A stretch of DNA of 64,000 bases from Cunninghamia lanceolata (Eukaryota; Streptophyta; Pinopsida; Cupressales; Cupressaceae), in NCBI GenBank assembly GCA_027924645.1, contig BSBN01000829.1, positions 4,588,001 to 4,652,000 of the forward strand, given 5' to 3'. This document shows, piece after piece, positions 1 through 12,211 of the stretch. Under the pieces are notes generated by a model. The model worked only from the letters and a program-made list of their open reading frames with translations, made no database searches and was not told the origin of the DNA. Position numbers and translations under genes: made by a program. Every line of letters begins with the position of its first letter. The first letter of the stretch is position 1.

Positions 1-546
1 GGAAGGTAGCAAAGATGGTTGACGAGAGTTGTTGAAGATAGTCAAAGTCAGGATGTTTCTACAAATACTGTGTGGAGGTATTTGATTCATCAATCAAGGT
101 TGCAGAGAAGAGGTAGGAGCCTCATTTTGTAAGTGTTGTAGCCCTTTAGGGAGTTGTAGCTTCCTTTGGGTTGGAGCCCATAAATCTTTGTATCAGAGAG
201 TTATAGGTTCCTTTGGGTTGGTGCCCATAAAACTATGTATTAGGGATTTTGTTCTTCCTTTGGGTTGTAGCCCATAAAAATAATTGTAAATCTAATTTCA
301 TTTGTGAGGCTGGATTTGGACAAAAGATCCAAGCAGGCTGGTCACTGTGGTTTTTCCCTTCTTTGGTTTCCACATTAAATATGGTGTTCTAGTATTTTGT
401 GTGGATGTATGTATACATATGTTTATGTTTGTATAGATAATACATAATCTAGTTGATGTAGTAGAGATATGGTTGTTGAAGTTGAATTGTTTTAAAAGTT
501 GCATATACTAATTCACCCCCTCTCAATATATCAGTGTGTTCTAACA
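1..546 (+). repeat. 3' part of a Ty1/Copia 5' LTR
   Basis: This is the right-hand part of an LTR whose start lies before the window. It ends in CTAACA, two bases before a canonical initiator-Met PBS. It holds three diverged tandem units of about 50 bp around CCTTTGGGTTGGNGCCCATAAA (about 140-290). It also has the TGTGGTTTTTCCCTT motif at 346-360 and a TTCACCCCCTCTC motif near 512, both shared with the other Copia LTRs in this window. No coding capacity is seen. Confidence 0.85.
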
Positions 547-548
547 AT

Positions 549-560
549 TGGTATCAGAGC
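549..560 (+). other. Primer-binding site, initiator-Met tRNA type
   Basis: TGGTATCAGAGC follows the LTR end after two bases. This is the usual plant Ty1/Copia primer site for minus-strand synthesis and fixes the LTR boundary. Confidence 0.92.
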
Positions 561-585
561 TAAGTTCCTTGGTGCAACCTAACAG

Positions 586-1429
586 ATGAAGGCAGATCTT
601 GAATTAGAACACATGGATCTGGAAGGATCCACTTCTAATAGAGTACCTCAATTTGATGGAACTAACTACGCCTTCTAAAGTGTAAGGATGGAAGCCTATC
701 TTACCTCTCTAGGGTATGATGTTTGGATATATGAGGTTGATGCTTCTACTGCTCCTACACAGCATCTCATAGATCCAACTGAGAAGAAGGCCTATGAAAA
801 CAATGCTAAAGACAAGAATGCCATCTTAAGTGGTCTTGCTAACTCAAATCTTGTCAAGGTAATACAATACAAGACAACCAAGGAAATATGGGATAAACTA
901 AAAAATCTCTATGAAGGAAATGAGAAAGTAAAGTAGGCTAAACTACAAACTTATGGAGGGATGTTTGAGAATCTCAAAATGAAATAAGAGGAAAGAATTG
1001 ATAACTATTTTCTCTGAGTGGATGAAGTTGTAAATGGAATCAGAGGACTAGGTAAAGAAGTGAAAGACTCAGTGATTATGATGAAGGTTTTGAGATCTCT
1101 CCCTCAAAGGTATGATTCAAAAGTTTTTGCCATTGAAGAAGCTAAAGATTTAAATACATTCACATTGGATGAACTATTTAGCTCCCTTAATGCCTATGAG
1201 ATGAGGAATGAAGTTGAAGACACATCCAAGAGGGAAGTTTCTTTTAAAGTTGCAAAGAAAGAAGAAACATCTGGTCCACATAGTGAGTCTGAGGAAGAAG
1301 AAGAAAACTTTGTAGAAAGATAAATAAGGGTTCAAGCAAGTATAAAGGTAAGTTACCTTTCAAATGTTTCAATTGTGGTGAAATTGTTCATTATGCATCT
1401 AATTGTTCTTATAGAAAAAATGAAGATAG
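586..1429 (+). pseudogene. gag: Copia gag (UBN2-type), truncated
   Basis: The frame opens at ATG 586, 26 bases after the PBS. It reads into a Copia capsid: an FDGTNYAF stretch, then RMEAYLTSLGYDVW, then the conserved KEIWDKLKNLYEGNEKVK and LRSLPQRYDSKV segments. In-frame stops occur near 676, 934 and 1321. A CX2CX4HX4C zinc knuckle (CFNCGEIVHYASNC) lies at 1365-1406 in a shifted frame. The gene is cut at 1430 by unrelated sequence starting TGTTGATGCCC, so protease and all of pol are missing here. The family is clear and the copy is certainly dead. Confidence 0.88.
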
Positions 1430-2243
1430 TGTTGATGCCCAAAAAATCCAACTCCCAAAATCCTTTATTTTGCCCAAAAAAATCCATCAAATCTCCCATT
1501 TTTGAATTTGCAATCAAAACTCCTCATTTAGATCTGATCTGAGACTATTTTTTAGGGGTTTTATTTTAGAATATTCTAAGTAAAATATTCTCCCTTGTCT
1601 TTGTTTTCTTCCTTGTGAAAAATTAGCTTATTTGGAGGCTTTATTGGCAAATCGATGAAATCACAAACTGGTGAACTAGTTTGCGAGTTTGCAATTTTGA
1701 TGATTCGCCAATAAAGAGACTGGGTAGGTGATAAAATTTGTCTAAGGTAGTGAAAGGAAGTGTTGTGCCTTTGTCGACAAAAGCTTTAGTTCATGAACCT
1801 AGAGGTTCACCGGTTTCAAAGTTCACTGATTTGCCAGTTTTGAGACAAAAAGGTGAAGGGGGAAGTTTAAGATAAAAAATGAAGGGATGAAGCCTTTGTC
1901 GGAGAATTTCATAGTTCATGAACTTGAAATTTTGCTGATGGTAGGTTTTGCTAATAGAGGATTCGACAACAACTCAATTGAGAGGCAAAGGGATAACCAA
2001 GGGCAAGTTTACCATCAACATATTTCACCGATAAACAAAGAGACAAGGTCCATGGTTTGGGAAACACAAAATTTGCCAATAAGGGCAAAAGGTAAGTCAC
2101 ATTAGTTTTCCTCAAAACATTTTTTCCTATAGGGCAAAGATAAAAGATGAAAGTAAAGGGCTTGGTTTAAAAAGGAAGAGATTCACTGATAAAACGAGGA
2201 TGTGAAAAGAGAGATCCAAAAGAAAATGAAGGTAGAAGGCATG
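1430..2243. repeat. AG-rich diverged repeat (host of the giant element), left part
   Basis: No gene is supported. The sequence starts TGTTGATGCCC where it interrupts the Copia gag, so it may be the edge of another LTR element. From about 1640 it is AG-rich and repeats loose variants of GTTCATGAACTTGAAATTTTG and TTTGCCAATAAGGGCAAAAG. The same phrases reappear at 33600-34030, so the two parts were continuous before the giant element inserted. An imperfect hairpin lies at 1639-1716. The last five bases, GCATG (2239-2243), are the left TSD of the giant element. Confidence 0.6.
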
Positions 2244-2539
2244 TGTTGTCATGCTCACAACATGCCCCATTTTACCCTTTAGCAACATGAGGACCCCTTG
2301 CTATGGCTGCTGCTTTTGGCTTGTGTGTTTGGTCCTACTTAGTGGTAAAAGGGAAAAAGGTTAGGTGTTGCAAAAGTGTTGAAAATTAGAATGCCCAGTA
2401 TCAGGGAAAAGGAAATCGATGGTATTAGTGAATTCTTTGTGAAAAATGATTAAGGGTTGCTTTTTGAACCAACTTGAAATTCATAATATTTTGTGAGATA
2501 TAAGGGTTTTGGTAAAATGCACTATTTTTAGAGTCTGTA

Positions 2540-3650
2540 TGTCATATACAAGTTTGCTTGTAAATGGAGTCTTTGTATGTGTTGTGTTATGTGTTATTAG
2601 GTTTTTGTATCTCATTGATTGCATGCATATGTCTAATGATCAAACCCTTTAGATACAAGTCAGACCTGATTGATATTAAAAGTTGAGTGAATAAAGTGAT
2701 AGGTCCGTGCTTGCATATACATTTGTATGTATGTTTAATACAAATGCAGATAATATACAAAGTGGCTAATATGCATACCCAAACCCGAAAGAAGTATACA
2801 ATGCGATTTATAAAAGCCGAACAATTACTTTACATGGTATCGTATTTTGTATATATCAACTTTGCATCTTAAATATACATACAGATGTGAATTCCAAATG
2901 GTGATTAAAAGGAGTTTAACATTGGTAGGACTCGCAGGTCATTGTAATAAAAGGGGTTCTGATAAGTGAAAAGAGGCTTAAGTGTTAATACATACACAAG
3001 GGCCAGACCCGAAGATGGTGTAAATAACGATGTATAATAAAAAGGGTTCCGCATGTTGTATATGTGTTATATACAAAATAGAAGATACAAAGATACAAAG
3101 CTAGAAGTAACAAAAAGGTTAAAAATAGTCAAATGTTCGTTAAGTCCGCGGATTGTATATTATAGTGTATGTTGCAAGTACATCGGGATATACAAAGAGA
3201 GATGCAAAAGGAGATACAAACAAGGTAAAGGTGAAACCTGACGGTGATTTTAAAGGTGGTCTGAAATAACTAATGCTAGCGCTTTTGTATGTATGAAAGA
3301 TTGTATGCATACAAACCCGATATACAAAAGAACTAGTGCATTATCAAAAATGATAGAGAAATTAAAGCAAAACAAATGCATCTTTTGTTTTGCACTTGTA
3401 TGTTAGATTGTATCTATTATATATACATTGTGAAATACAAAAGTGAAATACAAAGTTGAACACAAAGTAAAGTGTAACATTGATTTATAAGCTATTGCAT
3501 GTTTCAGTTTGTATATTAAAGGATATGCAAGGTAATATACAAAATGGGATATATAAAGTCAAAATGAAAAGGGCAAGGAATTAACGGATATAATGTTCAA
3601 AATACAAAGTTGAAATGAAGAATTGAGCTTGAACGATGCATTAAATACAA
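2540..3650. repeat. ATACAAA/TTTGTAT-dense part of the LTR
   Basis: A non-coding stretch of the 5' LTR packed with ATACAAA and its complement TTTGTAT, often next to TATATAC or GCATAC, so many short inverted pairs can form. The equivalent part of the right LTR (about 19040-20110) keeps the same pattern. No gene is seen. It lies just upstream of the LTR reading frame, where a promoter would be expected, but no promoter element can be named. Confidence 0.5.
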
Positions 3651-3683
3651 CATTTAATGCAGAATTAACAATGAAAAGGCAAA

Positions 3684-3973
3684 GTAGGCCGATGATGGCA
3701 TGGTTCGGTGGTTAAGTCACTCAGGATGTAGTGGCAGCCACCAGAGTTCAAACCCCCACTGGGCCAACGAGCTCGCAAGGCTTTATGCCTTCGTTGGGCT
3801 AATGAGCTCGCGGGTTTGAAGTGTTCTTCCTAGGGGATGAGGTCCCCCAGTTGTGGCCTCACCGGTTCATTGCTCCAGGCAAAAGCATTCATGTGGAGCC
3901 GGAGGGCATGTCACACCAGCGTCACCGGTCACATTAAAAAGTTTACCAGGTGCATTATTTTAAAAAAAAAAAT
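3684..3973 (+). mobile_element. tRNA-derived SINE inserted in the 5' LTR
   Basis: A 290-bp insert, absent from the right LTR, flanked by a 14-bp direct repeat AATGAAAAGGCAAA (3670-3683 and 3974-3987). An RNA polymerase III A-box-like sequence TGGTTCGGTGG lies at 3701-3711 and a B-box-like GAGTTCAAACCC at 3744-3755, with tRNA-like spacing. It ends in an A-rich tail just before the right duplication. The body is GC-richer than its surroundings and carries an internal partial repeat (CAACGAGCTCGCAAGG, then CTAATGAGCTCGCGGG). Target-primed insertion is inferred from the long TSD and the tail. Confidence 0.87.
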
Positions 3974-4413
3974 AATGAAAAGGCAAAATTTAAACATGCT
4001 AGGGTTAAACTAAAGGGTCGTTTTACTTTCATAATTGCATCTTGAAAGCTAAAATTGTAGAAGAATGGGATTATTGCATGAATTGAGCAAGGATTCAACA
4101 GTTGACCAAAATTTTAGAATGGTAAAGGCGCAGCTGAAACGATAAAACATTTTAACACTTATAGAGTTAAGCTATCATGAAAACAGGTACGTACCCTAAA
4201 ATGCCGTTACAATGCGGTTAATGAAAAATGCAAATGAATGGAAAATTACTGTAGTTAATTAGGGAAATTAACTGACTGTGTTAGATAGCATGAAATCTAA
4301 AATAGGGAAAAGACAAAAGGGTTAGGGTAAATGTGAAAATGTAAAAAATTCATGCTAAAACCCTAGGAAGAGGAAGTAAAATGAGAGGTTAAATATGCGA
4401 ATTTTCATACACG

Positions 4414-7400
4414 ATGGATCCAAAGAAAAAGAAGGTGGATACAATGGGTGAAGAAAAGGTAAAGATAAAAAAGGAAAGAAAGCCAAGAAAAGAAGAATTG
4501 CCAGTGCGGGGTTATTCATCCCTAATCAGCACATGTGGAGTTGCGACAGATACAAATGTTGGGTACTATGATGCAGAAGATGTTTTAAACAAAATCACAA
4601 CATCAAACTCTAGTCCTGATATGCAGTGCATCTGTGAAACGAGGTTATACAAGGCTGCGGGGTTCTCGTTAGCAATGGAAGCTAAGGATTTGGTTTTTGA
4701 ATGTATTAGGAAATATGACTCAAGAACTAGAAGGGTAATGCATGAAGAGCAGGTCATTGCTGATTTATCTACAAAGGGGATAGCAAGGACATTTGGCTTA
4801 GAAATCCAAGATAAAATGATGGATATAGATATAGATCAATATACAGAGGATTTTAATAACAATGAGAGAGAATGCAAGAGTACAATCTTCTACAAATGGT
4901 ACACTACAGAAAACAAACCTAAGGCTGTAGTGAGGGTACCAAAGAACCTCTATAGAATAGATTTCAAAGAAGAAATAAATTTGATGATTACAATGCTGAG
5001 TAGATTGGTACGATTGAGAGATGCAACCAAGTGTGAGCCATGGATGTTCACTATTATTCAATTCATGAGAGAAGCAAAAGAGGAGGATGGGAAAATTCAT
5101 TGGGCCAAAGCTATTAGTACTACCATATGGAAGCAGTCCATGTTAAGAAATTAGAAAATGATGCTTTTCTATTTTTCATCTTGTGTTTTGTATTCATGTG
5201 CAACTAAGGTTCAACCTTACATAGCTAGGATTAAAAGAATTGGGACCCTAGGAAATGGTCTAGATCAAAAATTGGTTTATGATCATTATCCGGATTTGCA
5301 AGAGGATAATGCCTTGAAGAAGTTTGTTTTGGTAAATAATGTGTTTTACACTTATATGGTGAGAGTTTTGACTAAAGAAAAATATAAGAAGTTGTCTAAA
5401 GAAGCAGAAAATACTATAGGTCCACATAGCTCGTGGTACATACAATTTCCTAATTTCACATATATCAGAATTGAAGGTTTTGAGGGGAAGCCATTCATGT
5501 TGCCTAGATATCCTTGAGATAAACTAATTGTACTAGAGTTGTCAGGGTAGAATCTAAATGCATTCAAGATGTATAAGAAGAAGTGGGGTAGAGGAAATAT
5601 CAAACTCCCCTGGGCTATTGGAAGGTATTCTTGTTACAGTGAAGAAGTAGCTGGTTATTTAGAAAAAGAGTTGAGGTACTATGGTTTTGAAGAATTTGAG
5701 TTGGCTAGATGCTTTGATCCTTTTCATAGGATTCAAAAGCATATTGATCCTAAATACAAACATCAAGTGCATATTGAGGATTATTGGTCTGATTGTGAGA
5801 ACAACAGGGAAGTAAGAAAGAGAGCTCATCAGAGGTTGACTGTAGAATAGATGAAGACAATGGAAAAAATTAATTTTCCCTTAGAAATTGAAGTTGATAA
5901 GAAGGTGTTGCACCACAGTTATGAGAGCACAAGACTGATCCCCATTGGTGAACTTGATTGGACACAACCATGGGAAACATCTTTGGATGCTCTATCAAAA
6001 CCAATTACTATATTCTCTAAAACATGGTTGAAGGATCGTATAGAAGAACTCAAGGCTAAGGGTGTTGAACCTACATTCCAGAAAAAAGGCAAGAAAAGAG
6101 GAAGAGAAAATCAGGATGAGCTACAATGTTTTTTATGAAAAGAAAAGAAAGATTGTAGAAGCCAAAATCATTGAAAAGGATAAAAATGCAACTTTAGTGG
6201 ATCCCTATGCCTTGGGTATCATAGTAGCAGTAGCCTCAGGAACATTTGTAGAGGTAGGGTCATCAAGTCATGGCATCAGTACAGAACAAACCCAAATAGT
6301 TGAGATGCCAGCAAGATAGAAAATAATGAAGGCTATAGTGATTAAATCTTCAACATGAAAGGCACTATTACAAGCTGAAAGTATAAGTGCTTCAAAGGTA
6401 AAAACTAGGCAGAAAGACATGCCTATTGAATTCATAACTGAAGAAAGAAAATAGGGTTATATGAGGGTTAAAAAAGAATTAACTAAGGAGAAGTTGCAAG
6501 AGTCAAAAGCCCGAGAAACCAAGGAAGTAAGTGAGATGGTGAATGAGGATGATGATAGTAGTGATGAAGAGGTTATGGAAGTAGAAACTACTACCAAAGT
6601 AGAACTTGGAAAGAAAGAAGAAGTAGATAAGGAATCTATTGTAATGGAGGAACATAATACCCATGTATATATGAGGAAGGCACAAAGCTTAGGATCAAAA
6701 GAAGAAAATGTACAGGGAGAGTTAGAGGTAATAGATCCTTTTGGTACACTGGTATCACCAGAGATAATAGAAGAAGTGCAAGTTGTTGCACAACAAATAG
6801 AAGAATCAGAAAAAGAAGAAGGACAAGAAAATGTTACAAAGGAAACAGAGGTGCCAGCACAATCAGAGAAAAGAAGCATCACAAAAGAGATACCAATTCA
6901 AACTAAGGAAATGATAGAGGAAACAGTGTTAGTAAATGTTTCTAGTATTGATGTTCTAGATGTTCTTAATATGTATAATGAACAAAGTGAGCAAGAAGAA
7001 AATGTAGAGGGAGAGGAGAACATAGAAAGGGAGGAAGAAAGGGCTGCAGAAGGGCTTGACAAATGTACAAATCTGCTTCCACAGATAGATCAAATAGGCA
7101 TGCCTGAGAATGTGTAAGGACAAATTAAAATAGCAATGGTGGCAGCAAGGATATCAGGTGGTCCTGAGGAAAATATAGAGAATATTTCTGGGAATGATGC
7201 TAAGCATATGGAACAAAGGGAAAATATAGAAGGGGAAAATAGGGAGCAAGAAGATGAAGAAGAAGAAGAAGGAAAAGAAGATGAAGATGAGGGGGCACAA
7301 CAATAGGACAATATACTACTAGTTTTGGATTAGCAACCTCCACAACAACAACCTCCACAACAACAGCCACCACAACAAGAACATATAGAAACAGAGAAAC

Positions 7401-8601
7401 CTCAAGAAGAGGTAATAAATGAAGAAAAGAAAGTAGAGATAGGTATGAAAGCACTGGCTTGGATAGGTGCAGAAGTCAGGATGGAAAAGGTAAAGGTACA
7501 AGTAGTATTTATTGATATCAAAATTTTATTGGGAGGTCATCCAAGAAAGGAGAAAAGGAAAGCAAGGATTATGTCAACAATACAGAGAAATCCTTCTGGA
7601 TCCAGAACTCTAGAGCTAGCTATACATCAAAAGGAGAAGGCTAAAGGAGAAATGAGCATAGATGACTATAAATTGCTTAACATGGATCTTGGATATGTGA
7701 CTAGGGAGCAACACATTGTTGAATGACAATATATGAATAATGTAACCATTGAAATAATGAGAAAGGATAAATATAACTATGATTATTTGAATGGACATAT
7801 TGTCTAGCTGCAACAATTTATCCAAGGTATGTTTGATCCTAATTCTAGTATGCCAGAGTTACCTACAGAACTAGCAATCTTCTCTAAAGACCAAATAAAT
7901 GAGATGGAGAATAAAAGAGTTGAGGTAGATATTTTTGAGAAGTGGCTTAAAAAGTTTATGCAAAAGGAGAAGATGTAACAAAACAAGAAATGACAGGTTG
8001 GGATATTGCGCTTACAGGGAAAAACAAATGTAATGTTCTCATACATAACTATCAGTCTAGATTAGAAGAGTGCATATTGGAATCAAAACAACTCAAAGAA
8101 ATGGAGGAGAGAGTGGAGGAGTTAATAAATGAAGGAATTATTACTCCTTGAAAGGCTAACCAGTTACCGCAAACAAGGTTAGGGTTGAAGTTTGAAGAGG
8201 ATATTCTCAAAAGGTGTATTATGAATACTAGAGATTTGGAAGAGATTGTTGATAATGCAACAAGGGTACATATGAAGATAATAGAAAAACTCATTGGGCA
8301 TGAATGTCAAGAAGTACCAATATATGGCTTAACAATGGCAATGAAAGAATTCAAAGCCATTTATTCACCATACTTGGAGAATCCAGCATTAAATTTAAAT
8401 ACAAAAATGATTGATTTAGTTATGGAGATAAATGCTAAAATCAAGAAATATCAGAAGATAGTGAAAGGTTTATCAAAGCAAGAGAAGAGGTTGAAAGACG
8501 GAATTGAAGTGCGAGAATATACATGGGAAACGAGTCAAGAAGGTGATCGCACTTTTATTATGGGTGTGATGGGCAATTTTGCAGAGTACCTGAAGGATTA
8601 G
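4414..8601 (+). pseudogene. Non-canonical LTR-encoded reading frame, left copy
   Basis: No known family is recognised. It opens at ATG 4414, after a non-coding leader also conserved in the right LTR. The first part (about 480 codons) reads as a globular protein with segments such as DLSTKGIARTFGLEI, NLYRIDFKEEINLMI, FPNFTYIRIEGFEG and RCFDPFHRIQKHIDPKYKHQ. A basic stretch (KKGKKRGRENQ) leads into a Glu-rich middle (6460-7300) and a Gln/Pro run (7328-7384). The C-terminal part (7445-8601) is Lys/Glu-rich and probably helical. Stops at 5515 (TGA) and 5848 (TAG) and the extra T near 6130 are absent from the right copy. Stops at 5152 (TAG) and 6356 (TGA) are shared. It is not gag, protease, RT, RNase H or integrase. 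Confidence 0.72.
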
Positions 8602-9848
8602 GAGCATATCAAAAGGATACTGTAAATAATGACATAGGCATATGCTCAGGGATTCTTTTGTTATCATCACCAACAAGAAGTCAACAAGGGGAGGAAAGTT
8701 AGGGAGGTTATCTTTTATTTTGAAAAGGTTCTAATGGCATCTTTTGTGCCAAGGAAAAATACCACAAAGATATTTTGAGAACAGTTGGGGAAGGACTCCC
8801 ACTGTTGATCTATAAGATTTGAATATAGACCATTGGATTAACTTTGTAACCGTAGCAAGAGAGAAGCTTCAAAATCTATATAAGAAGTATGCTACATGTA
8901 TTTTAGTGCAAATGGATTTAAAACTTTTAGCTTAAGGCTGTAATTGTTAATTTTGTTGCAAGGGGAGGGTGTTTCTTTTTAGAATACTTTGAGCATTTAG
9001 TGATTTTAGTGAGGAGGTTGTCTGTGTCTGCATTAAGGAGTGTGTGGAATGTCCTATCTCCTTTATGTATTTGTCAAAAGCATTTGTAAGTTTTTCTAGT
9101 GATTTTGATCAATGCAACAGAAGTCATTATTACATTGTAAATTTTGTATGACTTTATACTTCAAATAAAGGTAAACTTAGAATTCTGCATCTATTACAAA
9201 GTGTTTTCTAATTCAGGCTTTTACTTGATGTATTTTTCTCTGAAAGATTGCAATGTCTTATGTATATTCATGAAACTGTTTAGGATTTTACATATGTGGA
9301 TTTGATTTTGTTGAATTGTCCAAGTTACTGTATTGCTTAGTACGTGGATAATAGAGCATTTAGATCCTATCTAGAGTGATGTTTCTAACTCTAATCCTTC
9401 TAACTTTTCTCCAACAAGTGATAAATAATTAGCTGAAACATAGTTATCTAAAGGAAGTTGTTGAAAATCTTGTTAAATATATGGGAATATTAAATATTTT
9501 TGATAATTTTCATAAAGTTTGAGAAATCAAGTTTGTTTCTGTAAAGTTCAGATAAAGTTTGGCTTGAAAGTTATAATTAGTTGCAAAGGATGATTGATTT
9601 GAGAGATATTTTGAGATATTTGCACAGAATGAGTGACAATTGCTAGTGACAAATCATTAGATTGAGTAAGGCCGCTTGAATATAACAACTTCACAATGAA
9701 CTTCTAATTTATCCCATGTGGTCAATAACTAACCGTCGAGAAACTTGGGATTGAGAATTACTAGTTAATTCTGCATATCTTTCAAGACAGCTAAAGTTTT
9801 TCTGTGAATTTTAACTATGCTGTGAGTGTGTAAAAACTCTCATCAACA
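8602..9848. repeat. Non-coding 3' part of the 5' LTR
   Basis: No gene is seen. The stretch follows the LTR reading frame and runs to the PBS. It is AT-rich and conserved with 24787-25544 plus 33092-33562. The position corresponding to the nested insertion in the right LTR is the intact GAGTGATG near 9373. Confidence 0.65.
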
Positions 9849-9854
9849 ATAATT

Positions 9855-9871
9855 TGGTGCTAGAAGGAGGG
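9855..9871 (+). other. Primer-binding site of the giant Gypsy element
   Basis: TGGTGCTAGAAGGAGGG begins six bases after the LTR end. The TTTGGTGC start resembles the TTTGGCGC start of many plant Gypsy primer sites. The matching tRNA is not assigned. 9872-10078 is an untranslated leader with no gene. Confidence 0.65.
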
Positions 9872-10078
9872 CCTACTTGGAATTAAGGTAAGATTTGTGC
9901 AAAGCTAGCTCATAATAGTGGTTGAGTGACCAAGTCCAGGTCTAATTCAGGTGATATTTTTGTACAATTACCTGACAGAAGACAGAATAAGAGTCCTTTA
10001 ATCTAGAATCCTAGAATATCACATGTAGGAAGTTCATCAAGAACTCCTCTTGGATCACCTTTTAACATAAATAATATA

Positions 10079-12211
10079 GTGAGCCCCAATAGTTTAGCAT
10101 TTAGATCATTTAATCTTGGTCTAGGACCCCCTAGAGGTCCAAGTCCTCCTAGAAGCCCGAGTCCACCTGTCAATCCAAGTCCCCCTAGAAGTCCTAGTCC
10201 ACCCCGAGGTCTAGTCATGGCATATTTTAATGTCAATTCTCCCATATCGTTTACTTCTTATCATGAAATGCCTAAAAATCCTGAGAAGATTTGCCCTAAA
10301 TATCAATTGCATTAGGATCTAGAAGACCATATTAGAATATTTAAGGAAGCTTGCTTCAGGGAAAGGTTAAAGCATCAAGATGTAGTGTGTAGGTTGTTCC
10401 CATACACCTTTAACGATCAAGCTTCTAAATGGTATATCAACTTACCAAATGGTTATATCACTACCTGGGAACTCATGGAAGAGGCATTCTTGTCTAGGTT
10501 TAGTGGACCAGTTGAGCCTTCTACTTTGTACCACAAATTGGCAGCAATTAAAAGAGGTGAGGGAGAGCTTATAGACAATTTCAATGATAGGTTCCAAAAA
10601 TATTTCTCTAAGTTAGTTACTCCTTATACTGTAACTCTTGAGGCAATATTGGCAATGTATTACACTACTTTAGATCCTTTGACTACAATGTTTGTTAAGA
10701 GACAATCCAATGTGGATAGTTTGTCAAAAGCTTACAAAGAGGCAGTTGCAGTGAACCAAGAGATGAGATAAACGACATCTAATCCTTTTCTAAATGTAGG
10801 AAATCCTCAAATTCCAAACTAAACACAGCCATGGAATGGTGTTCCAATGCATCATACTCCACTATTGAATCTAGTTCCTACTTATACACCAGTGTATAAC
10901 CCCACCCCTATCCAAGCTATAGTTCCTTATGCTGGTAACAGTGCTGGTAGTAATCAAACTAACGGCCAACCTTTCTTTCAACCTCCTCAAGATACACTTA
11001 TAGCCAAAACACAAGATTATAGGGAGGAGATAAATGAAATTACTATACATTTAAGGAGACTAACCACTGAGATGACTCAATTGAGAAATTAAAACTTTTA
11101 TGGTAGAAATACTCAGGGGTGGAGTCAGAACCAAAATCATAATTATAGTCAAGGTCAAGGTTCAAATCAAAATCAGAATTATAACCAAGGATAAAATCAT
11201 AATCAGGGGTAGGGGATGCAAAATAGAGGATACAATGGAGATAATAAAGCTTGGGGTAATAACAACAAAAATCAGAACCAATCTAAACCATCTAGGACAT
11301 GGAACATGGGACCAAATAATGGTACTCTAGCCTCTCCATTTGAGAGTCCAGACATTTAAGAGTTGAAACAACCATCTAGAGTCCAAATGGCTAATCTAGC
11401 ATTAAAAAATTGGTGCAGGATTCATAACATGAATGCACATGTGGAACTTGATTGTCCTCAATTTCACCTTGCTGCTAGTATCTTGAATGTTGAAGTACAA
11501 GCTCCTATGTCTGAGTTCTTAATTCCTAAGGGAAATGAAATAGTACCTTCAAGATTTGAGTCTGCTTTGGTCTTACAAAGTTTTACCTTCACAACTAGGG
11601 AAGAAGAGAATCAAATAATAGAGAAGGAGCCTTATTATTGTGAGAACTTGTATCCAGAGTTAGCCTTAGTACTAGAAGCCTTTCACTTTCCCGTTGAAAC
11701 TAAAAATGAGGTATTATGTGAGTCAGAGGAGGTGCAGGGTTTTCAACAATCCAACAAGAACCACACTTATAATTTGAGAAGCAACAGTAAGCCTGGAGGT
11801 CCTTTTACTACATCCACTCCTAATAACTTCAATACCCCTCCAGATCAGTATGCTAGTAATAACCCAACAATCTTAAAAGCTAATCATCATGGGACTATTG
11901 GGACAGTAGCACCAAATGTTCAAGTAGGGAAAACAGAGTCTAATGAAAAAACAAAATTAATGAACTATTTGTCTAAGGAGATAAGAAAGATCAAGGTTAA
12001 TGTACCCCTATATGAGTTGTTGAAAAGTCTAGGGGTATGGAGTGCCTTTATGAGATCTTTAGATGAGTCATTACCAAGGGAGAGCTTAGTTGATATAGAT
12101 GTTCATAGCAAGGATGTACAGTCCAAAGATAAAGGCAAGAAAACTAAACAACCTTCAAATACTAATGTTGTCATATATGTAGAAAAAAGGAAGCTCCTCC
12201 TTTTTTGTTAA
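10079..12211 (+). pseudogene. gag: Ty3/Gypsy gag
   Basis: The gag starts with a Ser/Pro-rich repeat (PPRSPSPP motifs, 10119-10215). The capsid core follows (10330-10771), with FPYTFNDQASKWYINLP, TTWELMEEAFLSRF and LIDNFNDRFQKYFSKL, typical of the retrotransposon gag family. A Gln/Asn-rich linker follows, then a CX2HX4HX4C knuckle (CRIHNMNAHVELDC) at 11414-11455, the pattern common in Tat/Athila Gypsy gags. Stops at about 10313, 10769, 11090 and 11358 break the frame, several at CAA/CAG-like positions. The start codon is uncertain because the extreme N-terminus is decayed. Confidence 0.86.

Larger units (their letters stand above)
2244..9848 (+). repeat. 5' LTR of the giant Gypsy element (7605 bp)
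   Basis: It starts TGTTGTCATGC and ends CTCTCATCAACA, and matches 18750-25544 plus 33092-33562 base for base apart from point changes and small indels. 2244-4413 is non-coding, 4414-8601 holds the non-canonical reading frame, and 8602-9848 is non-coding. It is about 340 bp longer than the right copy. Most of that is the SINE at 3684-3973; part is a longer CAACCTCCA run at 7328-7384. Confidence 0.88.

Noticed and set aside
3684..3780. A functional tRNA gene
   Set aside because: A-box and B-box-like words are present but no complete cloverleaf. The 14-bp duplication and A-rich tail fit a SINE.
6457..7501. Ser/Leu/Phe-rich frames on the minus strand
   Set aside because: They mirror the Glu/Gln-rich coding of the plus-strand LTR frame and have no features of their own.
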